A stretch of 27,042 nt of DNA from Balneolaceae bacterium. GTDB taxonomy: Bacteria; Bacteroidota; Rhodothermia; Balneolales; Balneolaceae. The position numbers and the translations under genes are program-made. The stretch is taken from NCBI GenBank assembly GCA_007123985.1, contig SLGA01000244.1, forward strand, positions 1-27,042, in the 5' to 3' direction. Shown here in pieces: positions 16,485-24,765 of this stretch; within the stretch, counting starts at the first letter, position 1, and every line of letters begins with the position of its first letter. Under the pieces are notes generated by a model. It saw nothing but the letters and a program-made list of their open reading frames with translations. It did no database searches and was not told the DNA's origin.

Positions 16485-17642
16485 ATGGCACTGAAAAACG
16501 AAACCCGATCATCCTACAGTACGAAAACTTTTTATGAAGAGTACGTAACCGGTATGAACTCCAGACAGTTAGGAAAAGAGTTTCAATCTGATTCTGAACG
16601 GTTAAAACAACTTTACCATGATGCTGTTAAGGAAGCAAACCCGGGCCTCCCCCCTGAAAAAATCCCAATCTATCAGAGAACTCTCAGTGTATTATCTGCC
16701 CTGACAAAACGCCTCAATCCTGTACGAAGACTTGTTTTCGGGATCTCACTTATAGGTTTTTTTGCACATTATTTATTCCAGATAATTGGTCTGTCTGGTT
16801 TTATTCTACATCCGCTTTTGCTCCCGTTATCCTTTGCGGGAATGCTTGTAATTTTATTGATCGAATTACTTGAAAAATCAGATGTTCAAAAAGAACTCGA
16901 CTTTGCGCGCGACATTCAGCTCAGCCTTCTGCCACCTTCGAGTATGAGAGTTCACCAAATAGAAGTTCACTCATTTGCGGCTACAGCACAGGAAGTAGGT
17001 GGAGATTATGTGGATGTTATCAGATCGGAAAAAGGTACATACATTATTATTGCTGACGTATCCGGTAAAGGGATGAGTGCCGCTCTTTATATGGTGCGAA
17101 TGCAGGCTTTAGTACACTTATTGATTAAAAAATTACAACCGAGCCCAAAAGAGTTATTTCTTGAACTCAATAATTATGTAAAATCAAACAAGAAGGATAA
17201 AACATTTGTAACTGCTTGTGCTGCTTTCTTTCCTGATGGCGAAGATTATTTCACATTTGCCAGAGCCGGACATAACATACCAATTGTTTATAACAAGCAG
17301 AAGGATTCAACTTTTAAACTGAATACAGATGGTTTTGCACTCGGTATGACGAATACCAAAGCTCTTCAGAAAAATCTGGTGGAGAAAAAATTTAAATTCG
17401 ATCCGGGTGACAGCCTGCTTCTCTACACAGATGGCTTGATTGAAGCCCGTAACAGTGAAAATGAAGAGTATGGTGAAGAACGCCTTGATGGGATTCTCTC
17501 TATTTACGGATCACTTCATGCCAAAACCATTACACAAAAGATTCAGTCATCCATAGAGCTTTTTATAGGTGATGAGAAGCCGGCTGATGATATTACCTTC
17601 ACAACAGTACATAAGCTGGACCCACCCAAAAAGCTTAACTGA
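16485..17642 (+). CDS. Membrane-tethered SpoIIE/PP2C-type serine phosphatase
   Basis: A 385-residue protein phosphatase of the PP2C/SpoIIE class; members usually act on STAS-domain anti-sigma antagonists in partner-switching control. The N-terminal 80 residues are soluble, two membrane helices lie at about 83-102 and 105-128, a linker helix follows (KSDVQKELDFARDIQLSLLP, 131-150) and the phosphatase domain fills the rest. Metal-binding motifs are VGGDYVD (171-177), IADVSGKGMSAAL (189-201), LLYTDGLIEARN and PADDITF near the end. No STAS, kinase or GAF domain is present in this protein and no partner gene is in the window. Start: the only ATG after an in-frame stop at 16461-16463; an AAGGA lies unusually far upstream. 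Its end overlaps the transketolase end by 8 bases. Confidence 0.9.
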   Translation: MALKNETRSSYSTKTFYEEYVTGMNSRQLGKEFQSDSERLKQLYHDAVKEANPGLPPEKIPIYQRTLSVLSALTKRLNPVRRLVFGISLIGFFAHYLFQIIGLSGFILHPLLLPLSFAGMLVILLIELLEKSDVQKELDFARDIQLSLLPPSSMRVHQIEVHSFAATAQEVGGDYVDVIRSEKGTYIIIADVSGKGMSAALYMVRMQALVHLLIKKLQPSPKELFLELNNYVKSNKKDKTFVTACAAFFPDGEDYFTFARAGHNIPIVYNKQKDSTFKLNTDGFALGMTNTKALQKNLVEKKFKFDPGDSLLLYTDGLIEARNSENEEYGEERLDGILSIYGSLHAKTITQKIQSSIELFIGDEKPADDITFTTVHKLDPPKKLN

Positions 17643-19638
17643 GCAAATCTAATGCCTTTTGAGAGATTTTTTTCGGGGTTAGCCCAAAGTAATCATACGC
17701 TTCTTCATAGGGAGCAGATGTACCAAATTGATCAATACCTATAGCAATTCCGTTACTGCCAACCCACTTGTGCCATCCAAATGTAGCACCTGCTTCGATA
17801 GATATTCTTTTTGTAACATCTTTTGGTAAAACAGATTCACGCAACTCCGCAGGTGCTTTCTCAAAAAGATCCATCGATGGCATACTCACAACCCGAACGG
17901 AATATCCCTTCTGCTCAAGCAGTTTTGATGTATCTAATGCAATATGAACTTCCGAACCGGTTGAAATAAGAATCAGATCAATATTTTCTTTTGTCTCTTT
18001 CTTAAGAATATAAGCACCATTCTCTGCTCCGGCGGCATCACCCAATACGGTTCTGTCAAGGGTTGGTAGTGATTGGCGTGTTAACACCATAAGTGATGGC
18101 CCATCATCGGTTTTTATTGCTGCTTTCCAGCAGTGAGCTGTTTCATTGGCATCAGCCGGTCTGAATACATTTACATTAGGTGTAGCTCTTAATGCAGCTA
18201 AATGTTCAATTGGCTGATGGGTTGGTCCATCTTCACCCAATCCAATACTATCGTGCGTAAAAACAAAAATTGATGGGATTTTAGAAAGCGCAGCAATTCG
18301 AATAGATGGTTTATTGTAATCTGAAAAAACAAGGAATGTACCACCATAGGGAATAATACCGCCATGCAGAGCCATTCCGTTCATAGCAGCTGCCATTGCA
18401 TGCTCTCTAACCCCATAATGTAAATTACGGCCGCTTCGGTTAGAGCTGCTGTAGATATCCACACCATCAAGAAATGTGTTATTGCTCCCTGTTAAATCAG
18501 CTGAGCCGCCAACAAGATTAAATATATGCTTGGCAATACTATTCAGCACAACTCCTGATGATTTTCTGGTGGCCATCCCTTTTGGATCAGTCTCGAATTT
18601 AGGTAATACTTGTTCCCAATCATCCGGTAAAGTGCGGCTAACAAATTTCTTAAATGCAACTCCATCAACAGGAAAAACCTTTTGATATTCTTTCAGATTG
18701 CTTTTCCATGCTGTTTCAAGCTCGTTTCCTCGCTGAACAGCCTTTCTCATCTCTTTCTTAACTTCATCGGGGATATGAAACTTTTTATCAGGATCCATTC
18801 CGAAACGCTCTTTAGTGAGCCTGATTTCTTCATCACCTAATGGTGCACCGTGCGAATCTGCAGTCCCTTCTTTATTTGGGCTTCCAAAACCGATGGTTGT
18901 TTTACACTCAATCAATGAAGGGGTATCGGTTTGTTGAGCTGTCTTTATCGCATTTTCAATTTCTGAATGACTATGGCCATCAATTACCTGAACATCCCAC
19001 CCATAAGCTTCAAATCTTTTTTTCGTATCATCCGAAAATGACAAGTCTGTTGATCCGTCAATGGAAATTCTGTTAGAATCATATAGATAGATAAGCTTAC
19101 TTAATTTTAAGTGACCGGCAAGTGAAGCAGCTTCATGAGAAATACCCTCCATTAGATCACCGTCACTCACAATTGCATATGTGAAGTGATCAACGAGGTT
19201 ATAATCTTGCTTGTTGAATGTTTTTGCCATGAACTCTTCAGCCATTGCCATTCCTACTCCTGTACCAAATCCTTGCCCAAGAGGTCCTGTGGTGGTTTCT
19301 ACTCCAGGTGTATGTCCGAATTCAGGGTGACCCGGGGTCTTGCTGCCGAGCTGCCTAAAGTTTTTTAGCTCATCAAGAGGTAAATCGTACCCGGTCAGGT
19401 GTAATAGTGAGTATAACAACATTGAACCATGCCCTGCTGATAAAATGAACCTGTCGCGATCAAACCAACTCGGGTTTTTGGGATTATGTTTTAGAAACTT
19501 TGTCCATAGTACATAAGCCACATCTGCCATACCCATTGGCATGCCGGGGTGACCCGAGTTAGCTGCCTGGACAGCATCCATTGAGAGAGTTCGAATGGTA
19601 TTTACACACTTTTCAGATAAAACGTTGTTATGGCTCAT
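17635..19638 (-). CDS. tkt: Transketolase
   Basis: A full-length 667-residue transketolase, a thiamine diphosphate enzyme that moves two-carbon units between sugar phosphates in the non-oxidative pentose phosphate pathway. The N-terminal domain has NSGHPGMPMGMADVAY (27-42), SAGHGSMLLYSLLH (67-80) and the cofactor motif VSDGDLMEGISHEA (157-170) with DSNRISIDG. The pyrimidine domain has the catalytic glutamate (Glu412) in YGVREHAMAAAMNG and the signature HDSIGLGEDGPTHQPIEHLA (462-481). Cytoplasmic. The gene converges with the phosphatase gene and their stops overlap, so neither has its own terminator between them. It starts 80 bases away from the terminator that closes the upstream TPR gene, so it likely has its own promoter in 19639-19717. 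Confidence 0.97.
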   Translation of the reverse strand: MSHNNVLSEKCVNTIRTLSMDAVQAANSGHPGMPMGMADVAYVLWTKFLKHNPKNPSWFDRDRFILSAGHGSMLLYSLLHLTGYDLPLDELKNFRQLGSKTPGHPEFGHTPGVETTTGPLGQGFGTGVGMAMAEEFMAKTFNKQDYNLVDHFTYAIVSDGDLMEGISHEAASLAGHLKLSKLIYLYDSNRISIDGSTDLSFSDDTKKRFEAYGWDVQVIDGHSHSEIENAIKTAQQTDTPSLIECKTTIGFGSPNKEGTADSHGAPLGDEEIRLTKERFGMDPDKKFHIPDEVKKEMRKAVQRGNELETAWKSNLKEYQKVFPVDGVAFKKFVSRTLPDDWEQVLPKFETDPKGMATRKSSGVVLNSIAKHIFNLVGGSADLTGSNNTFLDGVDIYSSSNRSGRNLHYGVREHAMAAAMNGMALHGGIIPYGGTFLVFSDYNKPSIRIAALSKIPSIFVFTHDSIGLGEDGPTHQPIEHLAALRATPNVNVFRPADANETAHCWKAAIKTDDGPSLMVLTRQSLPTLDRTVLGDAAGAENGAYILKKETKENIDLILISTGSEVHIALDTSKLLEQKGYSVRVVSMPSMDLFEKAPAELRESVLPKDVTKRISIEAGATFGWHKWVGSNGIAIGIDQFGTSAPYEEAYDYFGLTPKKISQKALDLLS

Positions 19639-19717
19639 GAACAGGTTTTAGTATTTGATACTTAATTTAGCAGTTGGAAAAGATAGGCAAGTTAACAGCA
19701 AGGCAAAAGTTTAGGCC

Positions 19718-19749
19718 AAAAAAAAGCCACGTTCAATGACGTGGCTTTT
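19718..19749 (-). terminator. Rho-independent terminator of the TPR gene
   Basis: A perfect 7-base stem, GCCACGT (19726-19732) with ACGTGGC (19739-19745), and a 6-base loop. On the minus strand it is followed by eight T residues (A-run at 19718-19725). It starts 23 bases after the stop of the TPR gene at 19772. The opposite side has only four T residues, so activity in the plus direction would be weaker. Clearest terminator in the window. Confidence 0.88.
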
Positions 19750-19771
19750 AAAAATTGAATTTGGAAAATTT

Positions 19772-20806
19772 TTAGTTTCCTGTAGGTGAGTGTCCTTCAC
19801 ATCTCAGTTCAAACTGAAGTTCGTGATTGGCTGGGTCTGTAAAGTTACCAAATCGGGCATTCTCAAAAGCTGAACAAGCCTCTTCAACACGCCCCTGTCC
19901 TTTCAGTGCCGTTCCAAGTTCAAAGTAAATTTTGGCTTTATCAGCGGCACCACCTGTATGCAATTCAAGAGATCTTCTGGCAGAACTTTCGGCTGATGAC
20001 CAGTTTCCGCGTTCGTTGTAAATCTCAGAAAGTCTGTAATGTGCTTCGTAAGATGAAGCATCATAATTTTCTACCATTTCGAGCAGTTCAATTGCTCTTG
20101 CAAATCTGCGCTCTTCGGCAATATTTACAGCTCTGAAGATTAACTCATCTCGAGCACCGCTTCTTGCACTGTTCAGGGTTCGGGTGTCGTTCACATTTTC
20201 AGCAATTTCGATGGCTCTGTCGTACCAGTACATAAAAGACTCTATATCTTCAGGGTCAATCTGCTTTTGTACGATACCTTTTTGATAGTATGCAGCAGCG
20301 TAATTAGAGTTCAGGGCAATTGCCTCATCCAGATCAGCCATTGAAGCGTCAAAATTTTCGGCTCTGAAGTTTAAAATACCTCTGATGTAGTAAAGCTGAG
20401 GAATGGCGTTTGTAGCCTGTTGCTCAACTTGTGCATCACCAAATTCCTGGGCAGCATCTCTGGAGGCTTTGAAATAATCAATAGCACTATTTACAGATTC
20501 CATTGTGCGAGCACTCTGATATTCGCGATAAGCATTAGATGCTCTGCTTGCATATACTCTTGGTAAACGCTCAACTATCAGGTCTGTGATATCGCTAAGC
20601 CCCGCATGTTCTTGGGAAATCAAAAGTGCTTCCCTGTACATTGCTATTGCATCGCCAAACTGATTATTACCGGCAAGTTCCTGAGCCTCATTATAGAGTT
20701 CTACAGCTTCAGCACGTACTTCGTCTTGTGCGTTAGAGATCTCTGCCAACCCTAAAGCCATAAAAAGTGCTAAGCAGAATGATATAGATAATTTTATTGA
20801 TTTCAT
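19772..20806 (-). CDS. Secreted TPR-repeat protein
   Basis: A 344-residue exported protein made mainly of tetratricopeptide repeats, a protein-binding scaffold; its partner is unknown. The start at 20806 has AGGA 5 bases upstream and gives a signal peptide (MKSIKLSISFCLALFMALG, cleaved near ISNAQ). An ATG at 20839 would add 11 residues ahead of that leader. TPR units are visible at VELYNEAQELAGNNQFGDAI, then IPQLYYIRGILNFRAENFDASMADLDEAI, AAAYYQKGIVQ, EAHYRLSEIYNERGNWSSAES and AKIYFELGTALKGQGRVEEA. Two cysteines in the last 35 residues (EACSAFE and LRCEG) could form a disulfide. Single-gene unit: a strong terminator follows and 117 bases separate it from the LOG gene upstream. Confidence 0.85.
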   Translation of the reverse strand: MKSIKLSISFCLALFMALGLAEISNAQDEVRAEAVELYNEAQELAGNNQFGDAIAMYREALLISQEHAGLSDITDLIVERLPRVYASRASNAYREYQSARTMESVNSAIDYFKASRDAAQEFGDAQVEQQATNAIPQLYYIRGILNFRAENFDASMADLDEAIALNSNYAAAYYQKGIVQKQIDPEDIESFMYWYDRAIEIAENVNDTRTLNSARSGARDELIFRAVNIAEERRFARAIELLEMVENYDASSYEAHYRLSEIYNERGNWSSAESSARRSLELHTGGAADKAKIYFELGTALKGQGRVEEACSAFENARFGNFTDPANHELQFELRCEGHSPTGN

Positions 20807-20923
20807 TTTTCCTAGTTGATTTTGGTTCTTTCTGAACAAACGTGCTTAACTTAATGAAATTTTATGTACAAAATCATTAATCAAAGCCTATTTTTGTTAA
20901 CATAATTTTTAAAGAATTGTTTC

Positions 20924-21637
20924 TTAGTAAGAAAAATTTGGTTCAAGCCTTCTGTTTTTATAAAAATCGCATACATATTTAACTGCATCGTTGGTATCAT
21001 CGGTTAAATAGAACAGTTCCATATCGGATTCGCTTATGTATCCATCAGCTACCAGTTTTTCTTTTATCCAGGTTGTTAATCCTTCCCAGTATTCTTTACC
21101 AACCATCACAATGGGTATCCGTTCTATTTTCTGGGTTTGGATCAACGTTAATGTTTCAAACAATTCATCCAGTGTGCCAAACCCACCGGGGAAAACAATA
21201 AACCCCTGTGCGTATTTCACAAACATCACCTTCCTGACAAAAAAGTATTTAAAATTGATAACATACTCTGGCGAAACATACTGATTAACACCCTGTTCTT
21301 TTGGCAACTCAATTCCCAGTCCAACTGATTTACCCCCTTGTTGGTGAGCACCTTTATTACCCGCTTCCATTATTCCGGGTCCGCCACCGGTAATCACTCC
21401 AAATCCGTTTTCAGAAATGGCCTTGGCTGTATCAACAGCCATTTCATAGTATTTACTGCCCGGTTCAAGCCTGGCAGATCCAAAAATTGAAATACAAGGC
21501 CCAATCTTCAGAAGTGAATCATATCCATCTACAAATTCACCCATTACCTTAAAGATACTCCACAGATCACGGTTACTGTCTGAACCGAATTTATCAATAG
21601 GTTTGTTTTGTTCGGTAAAATATTTAGGTGCAGTCAT
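20924..21637 (-). CDS. LOG-family nucleotide phosphoribohydrolase (TIGR00730 type)
   Basis: A 237-residue protein of the LOG family, whose characterised members cut nucleoside 5'-monophosphates at the N-glycosidic bond (AMP nucleosidase or cytokinin-activating activity). The fold starts at CISIFGSAR (48-56). The two signature motifs are present: GGGPGIMEAGNKGA (84-97) and PGGFGTLDE (150-158), the latter with the catalytic Glu158. It has an N-terminal extension of about 45 residues relative to the shortest family members. It begins 2 bases after the DUF5683 stop and so is probably the last gene of the parA-parB-DUF5683 unit; a direct role in segregation is not implied. Physiological substrate unknown. 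Confidence 0.9.
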   Translation of the reverse strand: MTAPKYFTEQNKPIDKFGSDSNRDLWSIFKVMGEFVDGYDSLLKIGPCISIFGSARLEPGSKYYEMAVDTAKAISENGFGVITGGGPGIMEAGNKGAHQQGGKSVGLGIELPKEQGVNQYVSPEYVINFKYFFVRKVMFVKYAQGFIVFPGGFGTLDELFETLTLIQTQKIERIPIVMVGKEYWEGLTTWIKEKLVADGYISESDMELFYLTDDTNDAVKYVCDFYKNRRLEPNFSY

Positions 21638-21639
21638 CG

Positions 21640-22272
21640 CTATTTTCGTTGTAAAGTTACATTAATTGATAAACCGGGTGATCCGTCTGCAAGTAATCCC
21701 GGTTGAATACCCATTCGGGCAGAGAGATCATCTGAAACATCAAAACTTCTCATATGTGCGAATACGTAAGCATCAAGAACGTTCAGTCCATAAGCAAGCC
21801 CCATTACAACAAACATAAAATCTCGCTGATTTCGAAAACTGTTGCGATTTGATTGAAGCTGGTTGGCGCTTATACCCTGTAAACGTTCGGGTGTTGGGCC
21901 AAACCTGAAATCATTATCCTCACCCTGTACTGAGTTATAATAAGCAGCCCTGTAATCCTGATACTCCCCATTCAGATAATGGGTGTAATACCCAACCCCA
22001 GCAAACATGGCATAAATTATGGGTACTTTCCATGCCTGTCTGTTCTCTATCTGACCCCAGCCAGGTATCATCATCGATTTAAACAAAACAGATCTTGGGG
22101 ATGGATAGTCCTGATTATTGTTCTCAACATCAGCCAAAGAAATATCCAGCACATTACTGTAGCGGTTCATTAAAAGCGCGTAATCCCTGTCTATAATATG
22201 CTGACCATACAAAGGAGTTTCCGTTAAAAAAAGTACAATTAGAAATAGTATAGTGAGGTTACTCAGCTTCAT
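21640..22272 (-). CDS. DUF5683 family membrane/secreted protein
   Basis: A 210-residue protein of the DUF5683 family, function unknown, commonly encoded right after parB in Bacteroidota-like genomes. A hydrophobic leader (MKLSNLTILFLIVLFLTE, likely cleaved near LYGQ at 21-24) suggests export. The characteristic block SMMIPGWGQIENRQAWKVPI spans about 66-85, followed by a hydrophobic segment (IIYAMFAGVGYYTHYLNG, 85-102) and a second near 153-171 (MFVVMGLAYGLNVLDAYVFA). Its ATG overlaps the last 14 bases of parB, pointing to coupled translation. The conserved pairing with ParAB hints at a role near the envelope in cell division or segregation, which is inference only. Confidence 0.85.
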   Translation of the reverse strand: MKLSNLTILFLIVLFLTETPLYGQHIIDRDYALLMNRYSNVLDISLADVENNNQDYPSPRSVLFKSMMIPGWGQIENRQAWKVPIIYAMFAGVGYYTHYLNGEYQDYRAAYYNSVQGEDNDFRFGPTPERLQGISANQLQSNRNSFRNQRDFMFVVMGLAYGLNVLDAYVFAHMRSFDVSDDLSARMGIQPGLLADGSPGLSINVTLQRK

Positions 22273-23176
22273 TCAGCAGCTGGATTAATCGTTCTAAATC
22301 ATCGTTTGAATAAAACTCGATCCGAATTTCGCCTCCTTTTCCCTTAGCTTTTATATCTACTTTTGTGCCAAGTTTATTTCGCAGTTTTTTCGAGATGTCT
22401 TCTAAGAAAGGGTCCGGCCTGGTTTTAACAGATGGTATCTTTTTTGTTTCATTCTTTTTCTCAAGTGAACGAACAAGGTCTTCTGTTTGACGAACAGACA
22501 GCTCTTTAGTAACAATTTGCTTCAGTATCTTCTTTTGATCTTTTTCTCTTTTCAGATTGATCAATGATCGGGCATGGCCACTTGAAATGCTTTCATCTCT
22601 CACTGCGGCCTGAATAAAATCCGGCAATTGGAGTAACCGAAGCATGTTTGTTACCGTAGTACGGTTTTTTCCCACTCTCTCAGCAACTTCGGCCTGTGTA
22701 TAATCGCATTCATCAATTAGCCGCTGATATCCGAGTGCAATTTCAAGGGGATTTAACTCCTCACGCTGGATATTCTCAATTAATGCAAATGCGATGATCT
22801 CTTCATCATTTACCTCTCGGATGTACGCTGGAATTTCGGGAATACCGGCTAATTTTGTTGCCCGTAATCTTCGTTCACCACTTATCAGTTCAAAGCGTTT
22901 TTGCCCGAGATATCGTACTGTAATCGGCTGAATGAGCCCATGCCGTTTGATGGAATGAGATAGCTGATTTAGAGCTTCTTCATTAAATTCTGTTCTGGGC
23001 TGATGGGGATTAGGCCGTATGTGTTCAACCGGTATGTTCAGTACTACATTAACCCTTTCGGCGGGATCGATAGTAACCGGAGCAGGTTTTGATTCATTAT
23101 TTTTATTCTCTCCGGATGATTCGTTGTAATCCGGGAAAAATGCTCCAAGACCTCGTCCCAATACTTTTTTTGCCAT
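22259..23176 (-). CDS. parB: ParB/Spo0J chromosome partition protein
   Basis: A 305-residue ParB that binds parS sites near the origin, spreads as a CTP-dependent clamp and is moved by ParA. The N-terminal KVLGRGLGAFFPD (4-16) is the ParA-stimulating peptide typical of chromosomal ParB. The CTP-binding core has HQPR (58-61), GERRLRA (100-106) and ENIQREELNPLE (134-145); the helix-turn-helix follows (YTQAEVAERVGKNRTTVTNMLR, 159-180). The last about 40 residues (FYSNDDLERLIQLL) form the dimerisation end. Start: ATG with a strong GGGAGG ribosome site. It lies 9 bases after parA and overlaps the next gene by 14 bases. Its presence suggests the window is in the origin-proximal part of the chromosome. 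Confidence 0.96.
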   Translation of the reverse strand: MAKKVLGRGLGAFFPDYNESSGENKNNESKPAPVTIDPAERVNVVLNIPVEHIRPNPHQPRTEFNEEALNQLSHSIKRHGLIQPITVRYLGQKRFELISGERRLRATKLAGIPEIPAYIREVNDEEIIAFALIENIQREELNPLEIALGYQRLIDECDYTQAEVAERVGKNRTTVTNMLRLLQLPDFIQAAVRDESISSGHARSLINLKREKDQKKILKQIVTKELSVRQTEDLVRSLEKKNETKKIPSVKTRPDPFLEDISKKLRNKLGTKVDIKAKGKGGEIRIEFYSNDDLERLIQLLNEAE

Positions 23177-23185
23177 GAAACCTCC

Positions 23186-23983
23186 CTACTTCGACAGCAC
23201 CGGGCTGGATTTGAATAGTTTTTTATTGTTATGAATAATCTCTCTTGCCAACGATAAATAATTTTTTGCACCTACACTGGATGCATCATACAAAATGGCA
23301 GGTTTGCCAAAACTCGGAGCTTCTGCCAGCCGAATATTTCTTGCTACAATGGTAGAGAACACTTTGTCATCAAAATAACGTTTTACCTCTTCTGCAACCT
23401 GGTTCGAAAGCCTTGTTCTGGTATCGTACATAGTTAAAAGCACACCTTCAATGTCCAGATCCCGATTCAGATGTTGGCGCACAATCTTAATTGTGTTCAA
23501 CAACTGCCCCAGGCCTTCAAGTGCATAATATTCGCACTGAACAGGAATTAGAACAGAATTGGAAGCCGTAAGTGAATTGATTGTTAACAATCCTAAAGAA
23601 GGCGGACAATCGATGATTATAAAATCGTACTTATCGCGAATTCCTTCCATGGCTTTCAACAGAATACGCTCACGTTCATTTCGGTCTACCATTTCTATTT
23701 CGGCACCAACAAGATTAATATGCGAAGGTACCAAATCAAGATAAGGCAATTCGGTATTTCGAATCGTGTCAGATATATCCACACCACCAACCATTACCTC
23801 ATAAATTGAACTGGTAACAGTACTTGGCTCAATACCCAAACCACTTGTGGAATTACTCTGTGGATCGATATCTATAATCAATGTAGGATGCTCAATAACC
23901 GCAAGGCTTGCAGCCAAATTGATTGCTGAGGTGGTCTTTCCAACACCTCCCTTTTGATTTGCAATGGATATAATCTTTCCCAT
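23186..23983 (-). CDS. parA: ParA family chromosome partition ATPase
   Basis: A 265-residue ParA/Soj ATPase. It binds DNA non-specifically as an ATP dimer and moves ParB-parS complexes. The deviant Walker A motif KGGVGKTT is at residues 11-18 with the signature lysine, the A' site is IDIDPQSNSTSG (37-48) and Walker B is IIIDCPPSLG (122-131). It lacks the N-terminal helix-turn-helix of plasmid ParA proteins, which fits a chromosomal copy, and is followed by parB and the DUF5683 gene. The 170 bases upstream contain a TAATTTTG box on the minus strand (24046-24053) that matches a -7 element, and a parS-like repeat at 24004-24020. Confidence 0.96.
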   Translation of the reverse strand: MGKIISIANQKGGVGKTTSAINLAASLAVIEHPTLIIDIDPQSNSTSGLGIEPSTVTSSIYEVMVGGVDISDTIRNTELPYLDLVPSHINLVGAEIEMVDRNERERILLKAMEGIRDKYDFIIIDCPPSLGLLTINSLTASNSVLIPVQCEYYALEGLGQLLNTIKIVRQHLNRDLDIEGVLLTMYDTRTRLSNQVAEEVKRYFDDKVFSTIVARNIRLAEAPSFGKPAILYDASSVGAKNYLSLAREIIHNNKKLFKSSPVLSK

Positions 23984-24003
23984 TCTGTTATATGCAATTA
24001 ATA

Positions 24004-24020
24004 CGTTTCATTGTGAAGCA
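24004..24020. promoter_or_regulatory. Degenerate parS-like inverted repeat upstream of parA
   Basis: CGTTTCATTGTGAAGCA resembles the bacterial parS consensus TGTTTCACGTGAAACA in both arms, with one extra base in the centre and a mismatch in each arm. It lies 20 bases upstream of the parA start, a usual place for parS or for ParB/ParA autoregulation. The altered central spacing makes it a weak candidate. Confidence 0.25.
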
Positions 24021-24153
24021 ATATAACCCTCACCACATAGCTAACCAAAATTAGTTATTCACATTGGCAGGTGGAAAACTTCCTTTCAAGGCAGCATATA
24101 TGTTTGATATAGATATACTTAAGAGAAGTAATGGGCACTTTTGGATGGTGAAA

Positions 24154-24765
24154 TCATCTTCTGCTGCCTGTGAGGTGCAAGTTTTGCTTATTTGGACTTG
24201 AAAAAGTTGGATTTGTAACCGGAGTGAGCTTTCTAAAGCTATTTTCGAACATTGAGTCAATTGGTGCTGTACCACTGGCTCTCAGACGATCATGAAAATG
24301 AATGATTTCATTAGTATCAATCCATGGTTGCACCCTGTTTTCCGGTTTGCTGCCAACTGCGCTCACTGCAGGTGTGGTTTGATTGATAAAGACCGGGGCA
24401 CTCACTGCAGCACTATTCATTCTTGCGTTCTCCCCAGCCGGCTCATCACCATTCATCAACAAAAAGCCCGATGTTAAACCGAACAGCACAATAGCTGCAG
24501 CCACACCATAAATTGAACCATTGAAAAGATATGATTTTACAGGTTTTTTTCTATTCTGTGCGGCTTGTTTACAAATCTTGTTGATGAGTTCTTGCGGAGC
24601 ATCAAGGTGTTGTATTGATTCTAACCTGTTTTTAATACGCTTGTGTAATTCTACCTCAATTAACAGGTTTTCATCATTCTTAAGACCCCTCTCAAATTCA
24701 ATTTTTTCAGAGGGGTCCATTTCATCATAAACGTAACTTACAGATCTGTTTTTTTTGTCACTCAT
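24154..24765 (-). CDS. Single-pass membrane protein, probable anti-sigma factor
   Basis: A 203-residue protein with a soluble N-terminal part (1-80), one membrane helix (about 83-104) and an extracytoplasmic C-terminal part (105-203). Its ATG overlaps the stop of the ECF sigma gene (ATGA), a typical layout for a sigma factor and its membrane anti-sigma factor. The N-terminus has DEMDPSEKIEFERGLKNDENLLIEVEL, like the start of many zinc-free anti-sigma domains, but there is no HxxxCxxC zinc motif; the only cysteine is Cys65. The C-terminal part has no recognisable sensor domain and contains Pro/Ser-rich segments. The function is inferred mainly from position and topology. The 170 bases after it, before parA, contain no gene. 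Confidence 0.75.
   Translation of the reverse strand: MSDKKNRSVSYVYDEMDPSEKIEFERGLKNDENLLIEVELHKRIKNRLESIQHLDAPQELINKICKQAAQNRKKPVKSYLFNGSIYGVAAAIVLFGLTSGFLLMNGDEPAGENARMNSAAVSAPVFINQTTPAVSAVGSKPENRVQPWIDTNEIIHFHDRLRASGTAPIDSMFENSFRKLTPVTNPTFSSPNKQNLHLTGSRR

Noticed and set aside
20920..20934. TTTCTT-AGT-AAGAAA hairpin across the LOG gene stop as a terminator
   Set aside because: Very short AT-only stem without a T-run directly behind it on the minus strand.
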